Below are positions 1 to 8,992 of a stretch of 64,000 bases of DNA, piece after piece. The notes beneath the pieces were generated by a model. It had not been told where the DNA came from. It did no database searches and saw nothing but the letters and a program-made list of their open reading frames with translations. How positions within the stretch are numbered: the stretch's first letter is position 1; the number at the start of each line of letters is the position of its first letter. The translations under genes and the position numbers were made by a program. The DNA comes from Janthinobacterium silvisoli (GTDB lineage Bacteria; Pseudomonadota; Gammaproteobacteria; Burkholderiales; Burkholderiaceae_D): assembly GCF_014200725.1 (NCBI RefSeq), contig NZ_JACHCL010000002.1:1178001-1242000 (forward strand), in the 5' to 3' direction.

Positions 1-2
1 TG

Positions 3-1136
3 TTTTCGCTCGACGCCGTGATCACGGCCGTGGGCATGGTGGAAAACCTGTACGTGATGATGGCTGCCGTGATCATTTCCATTGGCGTCATGATGATGGC
101 ATCCAAGGTGCTGACGCGTTTTGTGAACGCCCATCCGACCGTGGTCGTGCTATGCCTGAGCTTTTTGCTGATGATCGGCCTGTCGCTGATCGCCGAAGGC
201 CTGGGCTTCCACATTCCGAAAGGCTATCTGTATGCGGCCATCGGTTTCTCGGTGGTGATCGAATTTTTCAACCAGCTGGCGCGCCGCAACTTCCTCAAAT
301 TACAATCGTCGACGCCGCTGCGCGACCGCACGGCGCAAGCAGTGCTGAGCCTGCTGGGCGGCCGCAAGGGCCGCGAAGTGGTCGAAGAACATGAAGTGCA
401 GGCGCAGCTCGATACCTCGGCCTTCGGCGTGGAAGAACGCAATATGGTCAGCGGCGTGCTGACCCTGGCGGAACGCTCGATCCGCTCGGTGATGACGCCG
501 CGCGGCGATGTGTCCTGGGTGAACCTGAACGACAGCAGCGAAAAGATGCTGCAACTGCTGCGCGAAACGCCGCACAGCATGATTCCTGTCTGCAATGATG
601 ACCTGGACAACGTGGTCGGCATCGCCCGCAGCAAGGATTTGATCGAGGACCTGGTATCGCACGGCGAGATCGATCCGCTCAGCATGCGCGAAGCCATCGT
701 CATGCCGGAAGCGGCCGGCGTCTTGAAAGCCATGGAAACCCTAAAACGTTCGCGCGGCCAGCTGGTGCTGGTGGTCGATGAATTCGGCACCGTGCAAGGC
801 GTGCTCACGCCGATCGATATCCTCGAAGCGATCGCCGGCGAATTCCCCGACGAAGACGAGCAGCCGGACGTGGAAATGCTGGGCACCAATCACTGGCGCA
901 TCGACGGGGCGACGGACTTGCATTATCTGGAACAAGTGTTCGAAAAAGACACCCTGGTCAGCGAAGATGGCGAATACAACTCGCTGGCCGGCTACCTGCT
1001 GGCGCATTTTGAAAACATGCCGGCGGTGGGCGAAGTGCTGGAACTCGATGGTTTCCGCTACGAAATTCTGGAAGCGGACGAGCGCCGCATCGCCAGCGTG
1101 GACGTGCGCCGCATTCCGGTCGAAAACACGCTCTAG
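3..1136 (+). CDS. TerC-family membrane protein with CBS pair and CorC/HlyC domain (5' truncated by window)
   Basis: The reading frame is open from the first bases, so the gene starts upstream of the window. The visible part opens with membrane helices typical of TerC (the SLDAVITAVGMVENLYVMMA stretch, then two more hydrophobic segments). A CBS-domain pair follows (about residues 155-280 of the visible part, RSVMTPR to GVLTPIDILEAIAGEF), then a C-terminal CorC_HlyC transporter-associated domain (about 285-375). The architecture matches YoaE/YegH-type inner-membrane proteins. TerC members are linked to metal-ion homeostasis and stress, and the substrate here is unknown. Only about the first 130-150 residues should be missing. 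The next gene begins 81 bases downstream on the same strand. Confidence 0.9.
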   Translation, partial: FSLDAVITAVGMVENLYVMMAAVIISIGVMMMASKVLTRFVNAHPTVVVLCLSFLLMIGLSLIAEGLGFHIPKGYLYAAIGFSVVIEFFNQLARRNFLKLQSSTPLRDRTAQAVLSLLGGRKGREVVEEHEVQAQLDTSAFGVEERNMVSGVLTLAERSIRSVMTPRGDVSWVNLNDSSEKMLQLLRETPHSMIPVCNDDLDNVVGIARSKDLIEDLVSHGEIDPLSMREAIVMPEAAGVLKAMETLKRSRGQLVLVVDEFGTVQGVLTPIDILEAIAGEFPDEDEQPDVEMLGTNHWRIDGATDLHYLEQVFEKDTLVSEDGEYNSLAGYLLAHFENMPAVGEVLELDGFRYEILEADERRIASVDVRRIPVENTL

Positions 1137-1217
1137 ATCACAACTTGTAACAAAACGGCAAGCGTGCCGCGCTTGCCATACCGTATGCTGGGGGCTGCCA
1201 TTCTTTGGAGATTCCAG

Positions 1218-1766
1218 ATGCAACCATCCCCGCTACGTTTGACCTTGCTGGCCTGTGCCGTATTGGCCGGCCAGGCCCACGCCCAGACACCAGCGCCCGT
1301 CATCAAGCCGGGCCTGTGGCAAATCGATAACAAGATGAGCTCGCCCGATGCGGCCACCGACAATGCCATGGGCATGGTGCTGCAGCAACTGGGTAATTTG
1401 CCGCCCGATCAGCGCAAGCAGTTGGAAGCCATGGCTGCCAGCAACGGCGTGGCCATGCCAACGGTCGGCGCCGACGGGGCCGTGCGCGTGACAGCCTGCG
1501 TCACGCCAGCCATGGCGGCGCGCCAGCAGATTCCCACCGGCCAACCCGGAAATTGCCAGTCGAATAATGTCCCGGTAGCCGGTGGCATGAACGTGGCGTT
1601 CAGCTGCAGCAATCCAAAATCGAGCGGTACCGGCAAGGTAGTGTTCAATGGCGACCAGGCCTTCAGCATGCAATTGAACGTGACGACCAGCGCACGCGGC
1701 GCGCCGGAACAGGTGAACGTGGCCAGTACGGGCAAGTGGCTGGGCGCCAGCTGTCAGAAGCCTTAA
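1218..1766 (+). CDS. DUF3617 domain-containing exported protein
   Basis: A 182-residue protein starting at the ATG at 1218, chosen because TTGGAG lies 7 bases upstream and because the first ~23 residues form a clean signal peptide (MQPSPLRLTLLACAVLAG, cut after QAHA). The mature protein begins with the KPGLWQI motif typical of DUF3617. It contains two cysteine pairs (VTACVTP, GNCQSNN, FSCSNP, ASCQKP), which suggests disulphides in the periplasm. The molecular function of the family is unknown. It converges on the porin gene, and a folded inverted-repeat element sits between their stop codons. Confidence 0.85.
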   Translation: MQPSPLRLTLLACAVLAGQAHAQTPAPVIKPGLWQIDNKMSSPDAATDNAMGMVLQQLGNLPPDQRKQLEAMAASNGVAMPTVGADGAVRVTACVTPAMAARQQIPTGQPGNCQSNNVPVAGGMNVAFSCSNPKSSGTGKVVFNGDQAFSMQLNVTTSARGAPEQVNVASTGKWLGASCQKP

Positions 1767-1771
1767 TTTAC

Positions 1772-1892
1772 GACGCCTGACAAAACCGTCGCGAGCGGAA
1801 GGGAGAGGTGGCCGAGAAGCGCAACCGTACGATAGGTACGGTGAGCATCGCAGGCCGCCTATACCGACGCGTAGCAGGTTTGGTCAGGTGTC
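1772..1892. repeat. 121-bp nested inverted-repeat element between convergent genes
   Basis: The two ends are inverted copies (GACGCCTGACAAAACC at 1772-1787 and GGTTTGGTCAGGTGTC at 1877-1892, 14 of 16 positions complementary). Inside them lies a second stem (AGGTGGCC at 1806-1813 with GGCCGCCT at 1853-1860). At the centre is a perfect 7-bp hairpin (ACCGTAC at 1824-1830 with GTACGGT at 1836-1842, loop GATAG). The element fills the gap between the stop codons of two convergent genes and has no T-tract. It could be a REP/MITE-like dispersed repeat or a bidirectional transcript end. No second copy was seen in this window. Confidence 0.6.
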
Positions 1893-1893
1893 A

Positions 1894-2982
1894 TCAGAAG
1901 CCGTGGCGGAAGCCCATATTGAATGCAGAGTCTCCACGCCCCGCATCGCTGGCATTGCCCACAGTGTAGTGGGCGCCGTTCTTGTTGTGGATCTTGGCGT
2001 AGGACGCATAGAAATCGCTGCGTTTCGATAAGGAATACGTGAGGCCGACGGCGAACTGGGTAGCGTCGCGGTTGGCCAGGTCGCGGTCATCCTTGTGCAC
2101 ATAGGAAGCGAGCAGATTGACGCGACCGACAGGCACCGCGACACCCAGTAAAGTATCGCGGCTGTCGGTTGACGACATCGACAGGGCCAGCGAACTGTAG
2201 GCATTGCTGGGGTCCCATGGCGAACTGCCGTACCCCTTGTTGACGCCGACTGCAGCGAAAGCCGTTGCCACTCCCAGGTCGACATTGGCCGCCACCAAGG
2301 TGTTGCGCGCCGACATGTCGATCGCGGGAGCACTGCTGCTGGCCAAAATCAGGCTATTCTTGCGCTGGTGCGACACGCTGATATTCACGGCGCCGGCCGA
2401 GTAGCCGATGGTGGCGCCATAGGCGCGGTTATTCGCGCTGCTGTAGGGCGATTCTCCAAAACTGTAGATGGCTGACGCGCTGATGCCGCGCAGGGCTGGC
2501 GTGACATATTTGACAGTATTGTCGTAGCGTTTCACGCTGTAACCGGCCAGATTGCTGGCGCTGCCCGCCATGCCACCCTTGAATGGGTCGGCCACATCGG
2601 TCAGGGCCAGGTATTGCGGATTGTACTGGCGGCCCAGGGTCAAGGCGCCCAAACGGCCATCGAGGCCCACATACGCCTGGCGGCCGAACAGGCGGCCATC
2701 CTGGTCCGACTGGCCCGTATCGTTGAGCACGCCCGCTTCCAGCGTGTAGACGGCGGCCACGTCATTACCCAAGGCTTCGCGGCCCTGCACGCCCAGGCGC
2801 GAGCCGGAAGCGACACCGCCCGAGACCTTGGTGCTGGCGCAATCGCCCGTGCAACCGCGTTCGGCCACGATGCCAGCATCGAGCACCCCATAGACGGTGG
2901 TATTGGAGCCCGTCTGGGCCTGCGCCGATAGCGCACATGGCCCGAATCCCATCACAGCAAGCGCGAAATACGAAGGCTTCAT
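1894..2982 (-). CDS. Gram-negative trimeric porin (outer membrane)
   Basis: A 362-residue outer-membrane beta-barrel of the Neisseria/Burkholderia-type porin family (Porin_4), allowing passive diffusion of small solutes. The start at 2982 gives a signal peptide (MKPSYFALAVMGFGPCALSA, cut after QAQ), followed by the family hallmark NTTVYGVLDAGIVAERG. The conserved SRLGVQGREALGN and LFGRQAYVGLDG-LGALTLGRQ blocks follow, and the protein ends in the aromatic GFRHGF typical of barrel insertion. An in-frame ATG 18 codons upstream would spoil the signal peptide. An FNR-type palindrome lies 41 bases upstream of the start. Confidence 0.93.
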   Translation of the reverse strand: MKPSYFALAVMGFGPCALSAQAQTGSNTTVYGVLDAGIVAERGCTGDCASTKVSGGVASGSRLGVQGREALGNDVAAVYTLEAGVLNDTGQSDQDGRLFGRQAYVGLDGRLGALTLGRQYNPQYLALTDVADPFKGGMAGSASNLAGYSVKRYDNTVKYVTPALRGISASAIYSFGESPYSSANNRAYGATIGYSAGAVNISVSHQRKNSLILASSSAPAIDMSARNTLVAANVDLGVATAFAAVGVNKGYGSSPWDPSNAYSSLALSMSSTDSRDTLLGVAVPVGRVNLLASYVHKDDRDLANRDATQFAVGLTYSLSKRSDFYASYAKIHNKNGAHYTVGNASDAGRGDSAFNMGFRHGF

Positions 2983-3022
2983 GATAAATATCTCGGTAAC
3001 GTGAAAAGAAAACTTCCCGGTA

Positions 3023-3036
3023 TTGATCAAGATCAA
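3023..3036 (-). promoter_or_regulatory. FNR/ANR-type binding site upstream of the porin gene
   Basis: TTGATCAAGATCAA is an exact match to the FNR/ANR consensus TTGAT-N4-ATCAA and is palindromic. Its centre is about 47 bases from the porin ATG. A normal class II activator position (-41.5) would place the transcript start only about 6 bases before the ATG, so repression, or activation from a different geometry, is more likely. The role is inferred. Confidence 0.6.
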
Positions 3037-3222
3037 GCACGCTGTGCATTACGACCTTAGTGTCACGTTATCCTCTCTTTTTGGCAAGCAATCTGTGCGG
3101 TGTACAACAGAAATCCCAGCCTAGCCCCGGAACAGGCGTCGCATGCTGACAACAGACAAATAGTGACCATGATTGCGTCTTTTGCTGCAAAATAAGGAAA
3201 AAAGCAGAGCCTGTCTTCCATC

Positions 3223-5415
3223 ATGGTTCGTTGCCGAACGTTGCGTGATTTGACACAGGCGGTACACTACTGGTTTTACCGACAGCGGCTCGCCCGTTTT
3301 TCCTGCATGCTAGCTATCCTCGAACGCATTGATCCCTACACCAGCAACATCGACTTGCTGGTGGAATTATTTAACTCTCTGCGTCCCAAGCGCCCGCACG
3401 ACAGCGCCACCGCCATCGCCAATGTGCGCACCCTGCGCCAACTACTGAAAGGCAACCCCGACCAAGCCCGCGCCCTGCATGAATACGTGCTGCGCGTGCT
3501 GGCCGCGCGCCGCCACGCCAGCCTCTACACCGATATCGGCGTGCTCTCGAACAGCGGCTTTTTTACCGAATTGAAACGCCGCATCGCCTACCGTATGCTG
3601 CCGCCCGCGCTGGGCGATGAATACCTGAACGACGCGCTCGACCAGGTGCTGTACCTGAAGACCGATTACATCTGGATCAGCAATGTACCGGCCGCAGACT
3701 GGCTGGAACTGTTCGACGTGCTGACGGCGGACGAGATCGAACTGGCCGTGGGCGATGGCAATATCATGCTGCCTGGCATGCTCGATGCCATCCGCACCCT
3801 GTCTTACCGCGTCTGCGCGATGGGGCTGGAACCGGAATTGACGCGTTTCCATAATGAAATTGAAGTCTTCCAGTCGCCGTTCATGGTGCAAAATACGGAA
3901 GTGAACGCCTACCTTGATGCGTACACCAAGCTGCTGCACGGCGACCCGGAGCCGATCGAAGATGCGCGCCACTTGCTGGTGATGCTGGACCAGTGCGACG
4001 CCGTGATCGCCAAGATCCGCAAGAAAGCCTTGTACCAGGGTACCAGCATCCCCCTCACCTATCTGCTGGTGGCCCTGGCGCAAAGCATAGACCGCCTGCG
4101 CAAGCTGCTGTTCCTGGTCGATACCAGCGGCGAGCTGCCCGGCTCGCCCAATGTCGATATCGCCGCCGTCACCATTGACGCTACGCAAGACTTGCTCGAT
4201 GCGCGCCCCATCAGCCGCCGCCGCGCGGGAGCCGTCTCGCTGGCGCTGGAACTGATCAGCGCGCACAACAACAAGTACAAAGTCAGCGACCTGTTTTCCG
4301 ACAATATCAACTTGCTGGCCCGTAACGTGACGGAAAACGCCAGCCGCACGGGTGAACACTACATCGCGGAAAACCGCCGCGAGATGGGCGGCATGTTCCT
4401 CTCGTCGGCCGGCGCCGGCGTGATCATCGGCTTCATGGCCCTGTTCAAGATATTGATGTCGTATTTGCGCTCGGCGCCACTGGTCGAAGCGTTCATGTTC
4501 AGCATGAATTATTCGGTCGGCTTCATGTTCATCCACTTGCTGCACTTTACGGTGGCCACCAAGCAGCCGGCCATGACGGCCTCGCGCATCGCCGCCGGCC
4601 TGCACAGCAAGGATGGCAGGAATATCGACCTCGACAGCATGGCTGAGCTGATCACCAAGGTGTTCCGCACGCAAAACATGGCCGTGCTGGGCAACCTGGC
4701 CACGGCGATTCCCACGGCGTGGCTGATCGCGCTCGGTTACAAGGCGATCACCGGCCATCACCTGGTGTCGCCCGACAAGGCCATGCACTTGCTGCACGAT
4801 ATAGACCCTATCGGCACGCCAGCCGTGCTGTACGCCATGATCGCCGGCGTGTGCCTGTTCGTGGCCGGCTTGATTTCAGGCTATTATGACAACCAGGCCC
4901 TGTACACGCGCTGGGCCCAGCGCATCGCGCAATTGCGTGGCCTGGGCCGCGTGATCGGCCAGGAAAGGCTGCAGCGCCTGGGCCTGTATCTGGAAAACAA
5001 CCTCGGTGGCTTGATGGGTAACTTCTACTTCGGTATCTTGCTGGGCACCATAGGCACGCTGGGTTTCCTGGTCGGCCTGCCCATCGATATCCGCCACATC
5101 ACCTTTTCGGCAGCCAACTTCGCCACCGCCCTGGTAGGACTCGACCACCACATGAGCTGGCAACTGGCAGTCAAGTCGCTGTCGGGCATCTTTGCCATCG
5201 GCACGGCCAACCTGTTGGTCAGCTTCGGCCTGGCACTGTGGGTGGCACTGCGTTCGCGCCAGGTGCGCTTCAAGCATGGCGTGCAATTGCTGAAGATCCT
5301 CGGCAAACGCTTCCTGAGGTCGCCCATCACCTTCTTCTTCGGCAGTAAAAATCCGCCGCCACCGGCGCTGGCTGATGAATCGGCCGGTGCATCACCACCC
5401 AGAGGCCACAAATGA
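3223..5415 (+). CDS. SpecificRecomb-family multi-spanning membrane protein (annotated elsewhere as site-specific recombinase Gcr)
   Basis: A 730-residue protein matching the SpecificRecomb (Gcr) family in length and in blocks such as ERIDPYTSNIDLLVELFNSLRPKR. I see no serine- or tyrosine-recombinase catalytic motif. The C-terminal half instead carries at least five hydrophobic helices (starting at AGAGVIIGFMALFKI, EAFMFSMNYSVGFMF, YAMIAGVCLFVAGLI, NFYFGILLGTIGTLG and GIFAIGTANLLVSFG), so it is more plausibly an inner-membrane protein. The start is uncertain: 3223 is used, and an ATG at 3307 directly precedes the conserved region. Its stop overlaps the next gene by 4 bases (ATGA), indicating translational coupling. 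Confidence 0.8.
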   Translation: MVRCRTLRDLTQAVHYWFYRQRLARFSCMLAILERIDPYTSNIDLLVELFNSLRPKRPHDSATAIANVRTLRQLLKGNPDQARALHEYVLRVLAARRHASLYTDIGVLSNSGFFTELKRRIAYRMLPPALGDEYLNDALDQVLYLKTDYIWISNVPAADWLELFDVLTADEIELAVGDGNIMLPGMLDAIRTLSYRVCAMGLEPELTRFHNEIEVFQSPFMVQNTEVNAYLDAYTKLLHGDPEPIEDARHLLVMLDQCDAVIAKIRKKALYQGTSIPLTYLLVALAQSIDRLRKLLFLVDTSGELPGSPNVDIAAVTIDATQDLLDARPISRRRAGAVSLALELISAHNNKYKVSDLFSDNINLLARNVTENASRTGEHYIAENRREMGGMFLSSAGAGVIIGFMALFKILMSYLRSAPLVEAFMFSMNYSVGFMFIHLLHFTVATKQPAMTASRIAAGLHSKDGRNIDLDSMAELITKVFRTQNMAVLGNLATAIPTAWLIALGYKAITGHHLVSPDKAMHLLHDIDPIGTPAVLYAMIAGVCLFVAGLISGYYDNQALYTRWAQRIAQLRGLGRVIGQERLQRLGLYLENNLGGLMGNFYFGILLGTIGTLGFLVGLPIDIRHITFSAANFATALVGLDHHMSWQLAVKSLSGIFAIGTANLLVSFGLALWVALRSRQVRFKHGVQLLKILGKRFLRSPITFFFGSKNPPPPALADESAGASPPRGHK

Positions 5416-6803
5416 CAAAGAGGCGCATGCGATCTTGTTTTCCCTTGATCCTGCTGTGCTGGATCATGAGCGCATGCGCCTCCTTGCCCAATGTTAAAAA
5501 CCTCAATACCGAGCTGGAGCCGGCCGCCACGCCCAAGGTGATCACGGGCAAGGGCGCCGTGCTCAGCGTCAACAGCCGGGCCGCCCTGCTCAACAAGCGC
5601 TGGGCCAAGTCTGGCATGGATTTGAAAACCCAGGCCGCGCTGGAAGAAGCGGCCACCGGTGTGCCCTTGATCAAGGGCAACAAAGTCACCCTGCTGTTTG
5701 ACGGCCCGCAAACCATGGCGGAAATGTTCAAGGCTATCAGCGAAGCCAGGAGCAGCATCAACCTGGAAACCTATATCTTCGACCAGGACCCGCTGGGCCT
5801 GAAGTTTGCCGACATGCTGATCGAAAAGCAGCAGGCGGGCGTGACCGTCAACGTGATCTACGATAGCGTGGGCACCATTGGCGTGCCGCAAGCGTTCTTT
5901 GACCGCATGCGCGCGGCCGGCGTGCACCTGGTGGCCTTCAACCCCGTCAACCCGGCCAAGCTGCGCGGCGACGAATGGAAAATCAATAACCGCGACCACC
6001 GCAAGGTGCTGATCGTCGACGGCAAGATGGCCTTTACGGGCGGCATCAATATCAGCGACACCTACGCCAAGAGCTCGCTGTTCCGCTCCAAATCCAAGGA
6101 CAAGGACAAGAGCGACGTGGGCTGGCGCGATACCCATGTCAAAGTCGAAGGCCCGGCCGTGGCCGCCTTCCAGTGGCTGTTCATCCGCACCTGGGCCCAG
6201 CAGGATGCGGCCGACCTGCCAGACGGCAATTATTTCCCCGTGCTCTCGGAAGTGGGCGACAAGCTGGTGCGCGTGGTGGCCAGCGAACCGGGCGGCGGCT
6301 TTGAAATCTACAAGGCCTACATCCTGGCGATCCAGGAAGCGAAAAAATCGATCCACATCACCTCCGCCTATTTCGTGCCCGATGAGCAAACGGTCGCAGC
6401 CCTGATCGCCGCCGCCCAGCGGGGCGTGGATGTGAAAGTGGTGTTGCCCGGCGTATCAGACAGCGGCCTGGTGTTTCACGCCGGCCATGCCCTGTACGAC
6501 CAGCTGCTGGCCGGCGGCATCCGCATCTTTCACTTGAAACTGGCCGTGCTGCACGCCAAGACGGCCGTCATCGACGGCGCCTGGTCGACGGTCGGCTCGA
6601 CCAATATCGACATGCGCAGCTTCCTGCACAACAGCGAGCTGAACGTTGTGGTACTCGGTGACAGTTTCGGGCGCGAAATGGAAAACGCCTTTCAGGAAGA
6701 CTTGCGCGACTCGGAAGAGATTACCAAGGCGAAATGGGAAGCACGGCCGCTGTCGGACCGCATCAAGGAATGGTCGGCCCGTTTCATGAATTACTGGCTA
6801 TAG
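5412..6803 (+). CDS. Phospholipase D / cardiolipin synthase-like lipoprotein
   Basis: A 463-residue PLD-superfamily enzyme with both HxKxxxxD motifs intact: HRKVLIVDG near residue 200 and HAKTAVIDG near residue 380, each followed by the usual glycine/asparagine block (GGINISD, GSTNIDMRS). The N-terminus is a lipoprotein signal with a probable lipobox at MSACAS, so the enzyme probably sits at the membrane facing the periplasm. It resembles ClsC-type cardiolipin synthases, which condense phospholipids, but hydrolytic PLD activity is also possible. It overlaps the upstream membrane-protein gene by 4 bases and converges on the exporter gene with a 14-base gap. Confidence 0.9.
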   Translation: MTKRRMRSCFPLILLCWIMSACASLPNVKNLNTELEPAATPKVITGKGAVLSVNSRAALLNKRWAKSGMDLKTQAALEEAATGVPLIKGNKVTLLFDGPQTMAEMFKAISEARSSINLETYIFDQDPLGLKFADMLIEKQQAGVTVNVIYDSVGTIGVPQAFFDRMRAAGVHLVAFNPVNPAKLRGDEWKINNRDHRKVLIVDGKMAFTGGINISDTYAKSSLFRSKSKDKDKSDVGWRDTHVKVEGPAVAAFQWLFIRTWAQQDAADLPDGNYFPVLSEVGDKLVRVVASEPGGGFEIYKAYILAIQEAKKSIHITSAYFVPDEQTVAALIAAAQRGVDVKVVLPGVSDSGLVFHAGHALYDQLLAGGIRIFHLKLAVLHAKTAVIDGAWSTVGSTNIDMRSFLHNSELNVVVLGDSFGREMENAFQEDLRDSEEITKAKWEARPLSDRIKEWSARFMNYWL

Positions 6804-6817
6804 GCTGGCGCGATCAG

Positions 6818-8953
6818 CTACGCTGCCTCCTTCGTTTCCTGTAATACATCCTGCACCACCTTGCCCTGTTGCAGCACCACTACACGCTGCGCCATGCCAA
6901 TGGTTTCCGGGCGGTGCGCCACGATCACACGCGTCAATGGGATTTGTTGAATCGCCGCATTGACGGCTTTTTCATTCCACACATCCAGGTGGCTGGTCGC
7001 CTCGTCGAGCACCAGCAATTTCGGGTTTTTATACAGCGCGCGCGCCAGCAAGATACGCTGCTTCTGGCCACCGGACAGGCCGCTGCCGATATCGCCCACC
7101 AGGGTATTGAAGCCCATCGGCATGGCGGCGATTTCGGCCTGCACGGCGGCCAGCTGGGCGCAAGCCTGGACTTGCTGCGGGTTCGGTGAGGGGGCAAAGA
7201 AACTGATATTGTCAGCAATCGAACCGGCGAACAGGGTGTCTTCCTGCATCACCGTGCCCAGCAACTGGCGGTAGTTCGCCATGCCCAGGCTGCCTAACGG
7301 GACGCCGCCGATCAGGATCTCGCCTTCGGTAGGCTCCAGCAAACCCAGCAGCAATTTCATCAAGGTCGTTTTGCCACAGCCAGACGGGCCGGTGACGGCG
7401 ATGCACTGGCCGGCAGGAATGCTCAGGTTCAGTCCGCTCAAGATCATCGGTTCGCTATCGGCGTAGCGGAAGCCCAGGTTGCGGATCTCGATCGATGGCG
7501 TAATGTGCTCGATGTCGATTTCCACATCGTTGCCGTCCACCTCCGCCTGCGTCAGCACGATATCGGCTACCCGTTCGCCATGCAGGCGCAGCATGCGCAA
7601 CTCAAACAATTTGTCGACCAGGCTGGCCATGCGCTGGCTGAACTGGTCTTTATAGCTGATGAAAGCAAACAGCATGCCGACTGAAAAACGGTTATCCAGC
7701 ACGGCCAGGGCCGCCATCCAGATCACGATCACCCGTTCGGCACTGAACAAGAGCGTATTGGCGGTCTGGTAAGACACGGATAGTTTGGCGATGCGCAGGT
7801 CGGCATTGAACTGGTCGGCCAGCGCATTCATCCAGCTGGCGCGGCGTTCTTCGCTGCGGCCGAACAGACGGATGCTCTGGATGCCACGCACCGATTCCAG
7901 GAAATGCGTCTGTTGTTTGGCAGCATGGATAATTTGCTCGGCATTGGCTTCGCGCAAGGCCTTGAAGATGGCCCAGCGCAACAAGATGTACAGAAGAACC
8001 GCGATGCACGCCACGCCGGCCAGCAGCGGGCTGTAGAACAGCATCATGCCCAGGGTAGCCAGCACCAGCACGCCATCGATCGCACCTTCGACAAATTGCG
8101 TGGTCAGGCTGCGCTGCATGGTTTGGATGGAACTGAAGCGCGAGACGATATCGCCCGTGTGGCGCTTCTCGAAGTATGGCAGCGGCAGTTTCAGCAAGTG
8201 GGCAAAGGCATTGCCCAACCATTGCAAGTTCAGATTGGTGGCCAGCACGGTGGTAATCCAGGAACGTACGGCGCCGATCGCCGTTTGTACCAGTACCAGC
8301 AGCAAAAAGCCGCAGCCGAGTACAGTGATCAAATCGCGGTCGGCCGCCAGCAACGCCTCATCGACCAGCCACTGCATATAAAACGGCGCCACCAGCGCGC
8401 ACACCTGCAAGGCCAGACCCAGCACCAGCAATTGCAGCAAACCTCGCCTGAAGCCGACCACGCGGCCCATCAGCGACAGTAGCGAAAAATGCTGTTTTTC
8501 TTCCGCCTTTTTAAAATCGGCGGTGGGCGTCAGTTCCAGCGCCACGCCCGTAAAATGCTTGGCGACCTCGCTCAAGGGCAAGCGCCGTTCACCGACACCG
8601 GGATCGTGGATCACTGCATGGCTGCCGGAAACGGATTTCAGCACCACGAAGTGATTCAAGTTCCAATGCAAGATCGCCGGTAGTTTCAGCTCGGGCAGAT
8701 GCTGCATGTCCAGCTTCAAAGGCCGTGTGTGCAGTGCCAGGCCTTGCGCCATGGCCATCAGCCCCTTCAGGGTCACGCCTTTCAGTGACACGGAGAAACG
8801 CCGGCGCATGCTGGAAATATCGATCTGGTGGCCCCAGTAACTGGCTACCATCGACAGGCAAGCCAGGCCGCACTCGGCAGCCTCCGTTTGCAGCAGGACC
8901 GGCAGACGCTTGCTGCGCCAGAACGACAGGTGGGCGAGATCAGGAAAATGCAT
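6818..8953 (-). CDS. C39-peptidase bacteriocin ABC exporter (CvaB/SunT type)
   Basis: A 711-residue peptidase-containing ABC transporter that removes double-glycine-type leaders and exports the peptide. The N-terminal C39 domain (about 1-135) has the whole triad: Cys28 in QTEAAECGLACL, His101 in NHFVVL and Asp117 in HDPGVG. Six membrane helices follow (about 160-440), then an ATPase with Walker A GPSGCGKTTL, signature LSGGQ, Walker B LLVLDEATSHLD and switch histidine AHRPE. It lies 39 bases downstream of the HlyD-type adaptor, forming an export pair. The cargo is probably the two small peptides encoded at 10919-11275. Its base composition is host-like, unlike the AT-rich cargo genes. Confidence 0.95.
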   Translation of the reverse strand: MHFPDLAHLSFWRSKRLPVLLQTEAAECGLACLSMVASYWGHQIDISSMRRRFSVSLKGVTLKGLMAMAQGLALHTRPLKLDMQHLPELKLPAILHWNLNHFVVLKSVSGSHAVIHDPGVGERRLPLSEVAKHFTGVALELTPTADFKKAEEKQHFSLLSLMGRVVGFRRGLLQLLVLGLALQVCALVAPFYMQWLVDEALLAADRDLITVLGCGFLLLVLVQTAIGAVRSWITTVLATNLNLQWLGNAFAHLLKLPLPYFEKRHTGDIVSRFSSIQTMQRSLTTQFVEGAIDGVLVLATLGMMLFYSPLLAGVACIAVLLYILLRWAIFKALREANAEQIIHAAKQQTHFLESVRGIQSIRLFGRSEERRASWMNALADQFNADLRIAKLSVSYQTANTLLFSAERVIVIWMAALAVLDNRFSVGMLFAFISYKDQFSQRMASLVDKLFELRMLRLHGERVADIVLTQAEVDGNDVEIDIEHITPSIEIRNLGFRYADSEPMILSGLNLSIPAGQCIAVTGPSGCGKTTLMKLLLGLLEPTEGEILIGGVPLGSLGMANYRQLLGTVMQEDTLFAGSIADNISFFAPSPNPQQVQACAQLAAVQAEIAAMPMGFNTLVGDIGSGLSGGQKQRILLARALYKNPKLLVLDEATSHLDVWNEKAVNAAIQQIPLTRVIVAHRPETIGMAQRVVVLQQGKVVQDVLQETKEAA

Positions 8954-8992
8954 GGAATGCAGACGTCAGTGAGGTAAAAGTTAAGGAGACGC

